A DNA stretch of 46,790 nucleotides from positions 1-46,790 of the forward strand of contig CAYHHI010000024.1 in the NCBI GenBank assembly GCA_964356335.1, read 5' to 3'. Both the position numbers and the translations under genes were made by a program. Within the stretch, counting starts at the first letter, position 1; each line of letters begins with the position of its first letter. Shown here piece by piece: positions 41,726 through 46,790 of the stretch. The stretch comes from CAYHHI01 sp964356335 (GTDB lineage: Bacteria > Arandabacterota > Arandabacteria > Arandabacterales > Arandabacteraceae). The notes beneath the pieces are model-generated. The model did not search any database. It was not told the DNA's origin and worked only from the letters and a program-made list of their open reading frames with translations.

Positions 41726-42202
41726 ATGCCGAATGCCAAAGAGGCTGCAGACGCCGAGAAGAACGTGTGCATAAACAGAAAGGCTAGGTACGACTATTTC
41801 ATCCTCTCGAGCTTCGAGGCAGGAATCGCCCTGGCAGGATGTGAAGTGAAATCCATAAGACAGGGCAATGTGAGCCTTCAGGATGCATATGCCATGATCG
41901 AGGATGAGGAAGCATATGTTCTGAATGTGCATATCACTACCTATGAGAAGAGCACACACTTTGTTCCTGATCCCAGGCGCAGGCGCAAGCTCTTGCTTCG
42001 CAAGGCCGAGATCAGGCGGCTGATGGGAAGAGTCACCGAGAAAGGCCTCACGCTTGTTCCTCTGAGGGTGTACATTGTAAGAGGTAAGGTCAAGCTTGAG
42101 ATTGCGCTTGCCAGGGGAAAGGCCAAGCGGGACAGGCGCGATGAGATCGCCAAGCGCGACGCCGAGATGGAGATGAGGCGCGAGGCAACGGGTAAGCAGT
42201 GA
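41726..42202 (+). CDS. smpB: SsrA-binding protein SmpB
   Basis: SmpB brings tmRNA to stalled ribosomes for trans-translation. The 158-residue protein shows NRKARYDYFILSSFEAGIALAGCEVKSIRQG, the conserved HITTYEKSTHF stretch, and a basic C-terminal tail (GKAKRDRRDEIAKRD) that inserts into the empty mRNA channel. The ATG at 41726 follows GAGGAT. The frame stays open upstream to 41543, but that part overlaps the PHP gene and is not conserved. No tmRNA gene is seen in the window. Confidence 0.94.
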   Translation: MPNAKEAADAEKNVCINRKARYDYFILSSFEAGIALAGCEVKSIRQGNVSLQDAYAMIEDEEAYVLNVHITTYEKSTHFVPDPRRRRKLLLRKAEIRRLMGRVTEKGLTLVPLRVYIVRGKVKLEIALARGKAKRDRRDEIAKRDAEMEMRREATGKQ

Positions 42203-42290
42203 CGGTGGATCGCGTGAGGGGGCACCTGATCGGGAAGGATATTGCAGACGGGTTTTCTGACGATGGATGGCTAGAGGAGTGGCAACAGAG

Positions 42291-43784
42291 ATGAAGGTCT
42301 GGTTCTGGGCCCTGCTGGTCTCGTTGGCAGGCTTGCTCCTCGCAAGCCCGTGCCACGCCGGCTCCGTTGTGGTCATCTATTCAGACGGCAGGCCCTCTGA
42401 GAAGATGTCCGTCCTCGAACGTGACGGTAAGGCGTGCATAACCGTTTCCCAGATCTCCAGGCTCCTTGGTCTGGAGAAGACCGTTGACCTCAAGAACGGG
42501 AAGGTGACTCTGAGGTCTGGGAATCACTACGTTGAAGTGATAATCGGCGGGACCGTCTGGGTGAGTGATGGTCAGGCGGTGAAGTCTGATGATGCTGCCT
42601 TTAAGGAAGGCGAAGATATCTATGTCAGCCTCGCTTCGGCCGGCGGGATTCTGGCCCAGACCTTCGGGAAGAGCCTGACGTGGGACGCCATCCGTAAGAG
42701 GCTCATGGTGGGGCTTCCCGCGCCCAACATAATCGACATAGAAGTGCGGAGCGCCCCTGAGCGCGTGATTGCAACGATCAAGACGATAGGCATTCTCAAG
42801 TATGAACTCCTGCCGCCGGCGGACAATAAGATCCAGCTCTTGATACGCGGCGGTGTCTTCTCGAAGCGGCTCGGATTCGAGGCCGAGGGTGGGCTGGTCG
42901 AGCGCATCGAGGCCAATCAGGAATCTGAGGGAGCCAGGATCGTCGTCACGCTGGGCAGTGGGCCGCCCGCCTCCAGGGTATTTCCCGAGTGGAATCCCGA
43001 CGGCATTGTCGTCAAAGTCTGGACGAGAGTTCACACGGAGATTCCCGAACCTGAGTTCAAGCCTCCCAAGAAGCTCGCGTGGCAGGAACGTTTCTCCGCA
43101 GAGAAGGCCAAACTCGATGTGGTGGTCGTAGACCCCGGGCATGGAGGCGAGAACAGGGGAAGCATGGGGGCGACCGGTTTCCTCGAGAAGGAGTTCAATC
43201 TCCAGCTCGGGCGGAAGCTCAAGCAGGCTCTAGAGGTGCAAGGTATGGAAGTGATCATGACAAGGAACGATGACCTGTATGTTCCGCTTGAGACTCGGAC
43301 CGAGGTTGCGAACTCGGTCGGAGCGGACCTCCTCATAAGCCTTCATGCCAATGGCTTCAAGAGCAGGGAGGCAAAGGGATTTGAGGTCTACTTCCTCTCT
43401 CCGGCTGCCGATGACGAGGCGCGATTCGTCGCCGCAACCGAAAATGCGGCCATTGAGCCTGCTGCTATCATCTCCGATGCGAGCGACGAAGTCGCCTTCA
43501 TTCTCTGGGACACCGCTCAGAACGAGTTTGTCGCCGAAAGCTCTTACCTGGCGCAGCTGGTGAACGAAGAGTTGTCGAAAGTCCTCGCGATTCCCAACAG
43601 AGGTGTCAAGCAGGCGGATTTCGTTGTCTTGAAGGGAGCGTATCTTCCCGGGATACTTGTTGAGGCTGCATTCATAACAAATCCCGAAGAGGAGGCCTTG
43701 CTTAAGGATGAGGCCGTCCAGGACAGGATTGTGAAGGCGATTCTCGCCGCTGTCTCAAGATTCAAAGAGGACTACAACAGGTAA
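42291..43784 (+). CDS. N-acetylmuramoyl-L-alanine amidase
   Basis: This exported zinc hydrolase cleaves the peptide stem from peptidoglycan glycan strands. The 497-residue precursor has a signal peptide (residues 1-23, ending SPCHA), a region resembling copper-amine-oxidase N-terminal domains (about 25-140), an AMIN-like beta domain (about 145-250), and a C-terminal Amidase_3 domain. Zinc ligands are His284 (DPGHGG), Glu299 (GFLEKEFN) and His352 (SLHANG); the catalytic Glu lies in GILVEAAFITN. The ATG at 42291 starts the signal peptide; an in-frame codon at 42267 lies just upstream. The GerMN gene starts 3 nt after it. Confidence 0.92.
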   Translation: MKVWFWALLVSLAGLLLASPCHAGSVVVIYSDGRPSEKMSVLERDGKACITVSQISRLLGLEKTVDLKNGKVTLRSGNHYVEVIIGGTVWVSDGQAVKSDDAAFKEGEDIYVSLASAGGILAQTFGKSLTWDAIRKRLMVGLPAPNIIDIEVRSAPERVIATIKTIGILKYELLPPADNKIQLLIRGGVFSKRLGFEAEGGLVERIEANQESEGARIVVTLGSGPPASRVFPEWNPDGIVVKVWTRVHTEIPEPEFKPPKKLAWQERFSAEKAKLDVVVVDPGHGGENRGSMGATGFLEKEFNLQLGRKLKQALEVQGMEVIMTRNDDLYVPLETRTEVANSVGADLLISLHANGFKSREAKGFEVYFLSPAADDEARFVAATENAAIEPAAIISDASDEVAFILWDTAQNEFVAESSYLAQLVNEELSKVLAIPNRGVKQADFVVLKGAYLPGILVEAAFITNPEEEALLKDEAVQDRIVKAILAAVSRFKEDYNR

Positions 43785-43787
43785 GGA

Positions 43788-44318
43788 ATGATGAGACGCA
43801 TCGTTTTTGTGTGCATCTTGATTGCGCTTGCGGCCGTGGCGATCTGGCTGGGGCTCGAAAGGATGAGGGGGTCGGCTCCCCCCGAGCAAGTCGCCGAGCC
43901 CGAAACCATGAAAACCGTGACGCTCTACTTCGGGTCGAAGGACGGGTCTCGGCTTGCCCCGGAATACAGAGACATCAAGGCTTCAGACAAGATCCTTGAG
44001 AACTTGCGCCAGGTAATCGAAGCTCTCATAAGCGGGCCTGCAGGAGAAGCTGTTGCGCTCTTTCCCACGGCCGTCAAGGTGCGGGGTGTTTACATTAGTG
44101 AGAAAACTGCTTATATAGACTTCTCGCGGGATATAGTTGGCGACTTCGCGGGGGGCACCGCCGGGGAGTACCTGCTCGTGGCGTCGATCGTTCAGACGGT
44201 GTGCGCAGATTTCCCCGAGGTTGACTCCGTGGGTATATTGGTTGAAGGGGAGGAAGTGGACACGATCGGAGGGCATCTTAACGTTTCCAGGCCGCTTCGT
44301 CCCAAGGATTGGAGGTAA
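43788..44318 (+). CDS. GerMN-domain membrane-anchored protein
   Basis: This 176-residue protein has one N-terminal TM anchor (residues 4-23, RIVFVCILIALAAVAIWLGL) and a single GerMN domain (about 42-170): TVTLYFGSKDG, LRQVIEALISGP, AYIDFSRDI, and ILVEGEEVDTIGGHLNVSRPL. GerMN domains occur in spore-germination GerM and in many non-spore formers, and are thought to act in the cell envelope. Its position immediately after an amidase and before murI supports a cell-wall role. Nothing suggests sporulation in this window. Confidence 0.85.
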   Translation: MMRRIVFVCILIALAAVAIWLGLERMRGSAPPEQVAEPETMKTVTLYFGSKDGSRLAPEYRDIKASDKILENLRQVIEALISGPAGEAVALFPTAVKVRGVYISEKTAYIDFSRDIVGDFAGGTAGEYLLVASIVQTVCADFPEVDSVGILVEGEEVDTIGGHLNVSRPLRPKDWR

Positions 44319-44320
44319 GG

Positions 44321-45154
44321 ATGTCGACCGAGAGACGGCCGATAGCAATGTTTGATTCCGGCATAGGCGGGCTGACGGTCCTCAAGGCCATAATGGAGAG
44401 GATGCCGAATGAGAACGTCGTCTATTTCGGCGACACCGCGCGGCTTCCGTACGGCAGCAAATCCAGTGAGACTGTCACCAGATTTTCCGAGGAAATCGCA
44501 GGTTTCCTCTTGACCAAGAACCCCAAGATGATCGTTGTTGCTTGCAACACCGCGAGCGCGTACAGCCTGCCGAGGATCGAGAGCATGACGCACATTCCTG
44601 TGGTTGGAGTGATTGAGCCGGGAGCGAACGCAGCGATCCACGTGACGCACAATAAGAAGATCGGTGTGATCGGGACAAGGGCAACCGTCCAGAGCGGAGC
44701 TTACCTCGATGCCATTCAATCGAAGGACTCGAGCGTCAAGGTTTTCCAGAAGGCTTGCCCGCTCCTCGTGCCGCTTGTCGAAGAAGGGTGGACGGATCAC
44801 AAGGTGACCCACCTGGTTGCGAAGGCTTACCTCGAGCATATTGTCGAGTGCGGTGTGGATACGCTCATACTTGGGTGCACGCATTATCCCTTGATCAAAG
44901 GGGTCTTGACGGACGTGGTAGGGAATCGGGTGATCCTGGTGGATTCCGCCGAAGAGACTGCCAGATCTGTCGAGGATATCCTCTCGGCCAAGGGGCTCGT
45001 GTCGTCTTCGTCCATGGGGCCAAGGTGCGAGCTCTATGTCAGTGACATGCACCTCAACCTGCGTTTGCAGATCGAAAGATTTCTTGGCTTTGAGATCCCA
45101 AGGATAAGGGTTGTGAACTCCGAGTTCCAGGAAGTCGAGCTCCAAGGAATATAA
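44321..45154 (+). CDS. murI: Glutamate racemase
   Basis: This enzyme makes D-glutamate for peptidoglycan. The 277 residues have the paired catalytic cysteines Cys75 (VACNTAS) and Cys186 (LGCTHYPL), together with the substrate loop FDSGIGGLTV (Asp12, Ser13) and FGDTARLPYGSK. The ATG at 44321 is chosen because GGAGGT at 44310-44315 lies 5 nt upstream; a TTG at 44309 would sit inside that site. It follows the amidase and GerMN genes and precedes rph. Confidence 0.95.
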   Translation: MSTERRPIAMFDSGIGGLTVLKAIMERMPNENVVYFGDTARLPYGSKSSETVTRFSEEIAGFLLTKNPKMIVVACNTASAYSLPRIESMTHIPVVGVIEPGANAAIHVTHNKKIGVIGTRATVQSGAYLDAIQSKDSSVKVFQKACPLLVPLVEEGWTDHKVTHLVAKAYLEHIVECGVDTLILGCTHYPLIKGVLTDVVGNRVILVDSAEETARSVEDILSAKGLVSSSSMGPRCELYVSDMHLNLRLQIERFLGFEIPRIRVVNSEFQEVELQGI

Positions 45155-45166
45155 TGAGAGCAGCAT

Positions 45167-45892
45167 ATGTCTGTTAGAAGCGACGGCAGAAGGCCAGACG
45201 AGATAAGGAAGGCCAGGATCAGGACGGGCTACCTCAAACACGCGGAGGGTTCTGCGCTCATCGAGGCCGGCGAGACGAGAATCATCTGTGCCGTGTCGCT
45301 TGAAGAGAGAGTGCCGCCTTTCCTTCGCGGAACGGGCAAGGGTTGGGTCACTGCCGAGTATTCGCTTCTCCCCAGAAGCACTCACACGCGGACACCGAGG
45401 GAATCGGTCAGGGGGAAGGTCTCGGGGAGAAGCCACGAGATCCAGCGGCTGATCGGGAGATCGCTCCGTGCTGTTGTGGACCTGAAGGGCCTGGGAGAGA
45501 GAAACTTCATTGTTGACTGCGACGTGATTCAGGCGGACGCAGGGACGCGCACACTTGCGATCACGGGGGCCTTCGTTGCCCTGTACGATGCGTTGGACAG
45601 GCTCGTCAAGACAGGCGTGATGCAGAAGATGCCGATCAAGGATTTCGTGGCGGCCACCAGCGTGGGGATCGTGAAAGGCGAGATGCTGGTTGATCTCTGC
45701 TATGCGGAAGACTCGACCGCCGAGGTGGACTTTAATGTTGTGATGACGGGAAAAGGCCGCTTCGTCGAGATCCAGGGAACCGGCGAAGGCGGCTCTTTCA
45801 CAAAGAGCCAGATGGATGCCATGATCGGACTTGCGCGGAAAGGCATCCTTGAGCTGGTCTCAATCCAGAAAAAGACTCTTGGACTCGAGTGA
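45167..45892 (+). CDS. rph: Ribonuclease PH
   Basis: This phosphorolytic 3'-exoribonuclease trims tRNA 3' ends. The 241 residues contain the family signatures RSDGRRPDEIRKARI, SLLPRSTHTRTPRE, GRSHEIQRLIGRSLRAVVDL, VDCDVIQADAGTRTLAITGAF, and the C-terminal EIQGTGEGGSF. Length is normal and not truncated. It lies 12 nt after murI and 6 nt before rdgB, a common pairing. Confidence 0.96.
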   Translation: MSVRSDGRRPDEIRKARIRTGYLKHAEGSALIEAGETRIICAVSLEERVPPFLRGTGKGWVTAEYSLLPRSTHTRTPRESVRGKVSGRSHEIQRLIGRSLRAVVDLKGLGERNFIVDCDVIQADAGTRTLAITGAFVALYDALDRLVKTGVMQKMPIKDFVAATSVGIVKGEMLVDLCYAEDSTAEVDFNVVMTGKGRFVEIQGTGEGGSFTKSQMDAMIGLARKGILELVSIQKKTLGLE

Positions 45893-45898
45893 CCTCTC

Positions 45899-46519
45899 TT
45901 GAGTGACCGCCTGAACGACCGCTTGCGAGTGATCCTTGCGACACGAAACCCTGGCAAGATAAGAGAGATCAGGTATATCCTGGGCTCACTGCCAATCGAG
46001 TTCGTGACGCTCAACGATTTTCCTCACGTTGGCGCTGTGAGTGAGGATGGCCTGACATTCGAGGAGAATGCCGCCAAGAAAGCCTTGCACGTGTGGGAAC
46101 ACACTCGCCTCACGTCGCTCGCCGATGATTCCGGCCTTCAAGTGGACGCGCTTGACGGGGAACCGGGCATCTTTTCCGCACGCTTTGCCGGTGAGCACGC
46201 TTCGTATGAGGACAATAACAGAAAACTGCTCGCGCTCCTCTGCGATGTCCCGTTTGAGAAGCGCCGGGCAAGATTTGTCTGTGTGGCAGCGCTCGTCGTG
46301 CCCGGTGGGGAGCTGGTTCTCCGAAGGGGCGAAGTGGAGGGCTTGATCACAGACGTGCCTGCCGGCGCCGGCGGCTTCGGATACGATCCGATCTTCTATC
46401 TGCCATCTTATGGCAAGACAGTCGCGGAGCTCAGCGACCAGGTGAAGAACACTGTAAGCCACAGAGCGAAGGCCTTCGCAGGCATGAGGCAACCCCTAGG
46501 GTCGATGCTATCGAAGTAG
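45899..46519 (+). CDS. rdgB: dITP/XTP pyrophosphatase (RdgB/HAM1)
   Basis: This enzyme removes non-canonical purine triphosphates (dITP, XTP) from the nucleotide pool. The 206 residues show VILATRNPGKIREI, TFEENAAKKA, LADDSGLQVDALDGEPGIFSARFAG, GGFGYDPIF and the C-terminal SHRAKA, which together define the family. The start is a TTG at 45899 a few nt after rph. It is the last gene of the murI-rph-rdgB group. Confidence 0.95.
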   Translation: MSDRLNDRLRVILATRNPGKIREIRYILGSLPIEFVTLNDFPHVGAVSEDGLTFEENAAKKALHVWEHTRLTSLADDSGLQVDALDGEPGIFSARFAGEHASYEDNNRKLLALLCDVPFEKRRARFVCVAALVVPGGELVLRRGEVEGLITDVPAGAGGFGYDPIFYLPSYGKTVAELSDQVKNTVSHRAKAFAGMRQPLGSMLSK

Positions 46520-46641
46520 ATCCGGGGATGCGCTCGCCTGTAGCTACAGGACTTCATTGTCTCTCGCGCGTTCTCTTCCTCCTCGACTCTCTCTGTTCGG
46601 TCAATACCCCTGTCGCTCGTCGAGCGTCGTGCCCACTCGCC

Positions 46642-46671
46642 TTGACTTTTGCCGCCGCTTTGGCATAAATT
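46642..46671 (+). promoter_or_regulatory. Promoter of tRNA-Pro
   Basis: TTGACT (46642-46647), 18 nt, TAAATT (46666-46671), about 43 nt before the tRNA 5' end. The rest of the gap after rdgB (46520-46641) shows no gene. Confidence 0.6.
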
Positions 46672-46714
46672 GTGTTGATACAGCGGGCGTGGGAGTTTAC
46701 TCTAAAGGTCGGAA

Positions 46715-46790
46715 CGGGGCGTAGCGCAGCCCGGTTAGCGCACCTGCCTTGGGCGCAGGGGGTCGGAGGTTCAAATCCTCTCGCCCCGAC
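46715..46790 (+). tRNA. tRNA-Pro (anticodon TGG), cut by the window end
   Basis: The acceptor CGGGGCG pairs with CGCCCCG. The anticodon arm CCTGC-CTTGGGC-GCAGG gives TGG, and the T arm GGAGGTTCAAATCCTC is intact. The window ends after the discriminator A and one C, so CCA encoding cannot be judged. Confidence 0.94.

Noticed and set aside
42205..42294. 29-codon ORF from GTG between smpB and the amidase gene, ending in an ATGA overlap
   Set aside because: It has no clear ribosome-binding site and no recognisable feature; it may act as a leader but cannot be supported.
44192..45436. 414-codon minus-strand frame opposite murI
   Set aside because: murI is unmistakable on the plus strand; the antisense frame has no recognisable motif or ribosome-binding site.

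Overview
The window is about 46.8 kb of moderately GC-rich bacterial chromosome, densely coding and mostly plus-strand. The organism appears Gram-negative: there is a Wza-like SLBB polysaccharide exporter, a Wzz-type chain-length protein, an O-antigen-polymerase-like protein and a TonB C-terminal domain protein. Frequent GTG and TTG starts, a PknK-like kinase fused to a sigma54-type activator, and the unusual gene order suggest an uncultivated lineage, perhaps of the FCB or deltaproteobacterial type. The taxon is an inference and cannot be fixed from this sequence alone.

Layout. 1-8.3 kb is a proteostasis and RNA-repair block: groES, groEL, two small charged ORFs, speB overlapping rpoZ, archease, rtcB and lon. 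8.3-13.4 kb carries an orphan histidine kinase with a Cys/Trp-rich N-terminus, a tandem pair of CNNM/CBS (CorC/HlyC-type) membrane proteins and a ROK sugar kinase; several of these genes are joined by ATGA overlaps. 13.4-17.1 kb carries a leucine-dehydrogenase homologue that lacks both catalytic residues, a minus-strand FAH-family hydrolase, a hotdog thioesterase and a phosphate acyltransferase. 17.2-24.6 kb is a polysaccharide cluster: SLBB exporter, Wzz, Wzy/WaaL-like protein, a GT4 enzyme and a GT2-GT4 fusion. 24.7-28 kb holds tRNA-Leu, tig, clpP and clpX, where ClpP has Asn in place of the catalytic Asp. purA and tRNA-Lys follow.

29.6-36.5 kb is the most unusual part. A 1657-residue protein joins a Ser/Thr kinase domain, a P-loop-like NTPase, TPRs, a GAF domain, a sigma54-type AAA+ domain with an altered GAFTGA loop, and a Fis-type HTH. 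It starts 10 nt after tRNA-Lys with no Shine-Dalgarno sequence. Downstream are three related 16-bp palindromes, a sigma54-like -24/-12 promoter, a 70-residue exported peptide whose gene contains a perfect 9-bp hairpin, a stand-alone degenerate sigma54-type ATPase, and a small protein resembling PD-(D/E)XK nucleases. This looks like a self-contained, undescribed signalling locus.

36.7-46.8 kb returns to housekeeping genes: dnaK, a zinc-ribbon/DUF2007 protein, a membrane protein, a TonB-domain protein (minus), tRNA-Leu(CAG) (minus), a PHP phosphatase, smpB, a cell-wall amidase, a GerMN protein, murI, rph, rdgB and tRNA-Pro cut by the window end. The housekeeping calls rest on strong motifs. Promoters and operators are read by eye. 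No CRISPR array, insertion sequence, rRNA gene or origin was seen.
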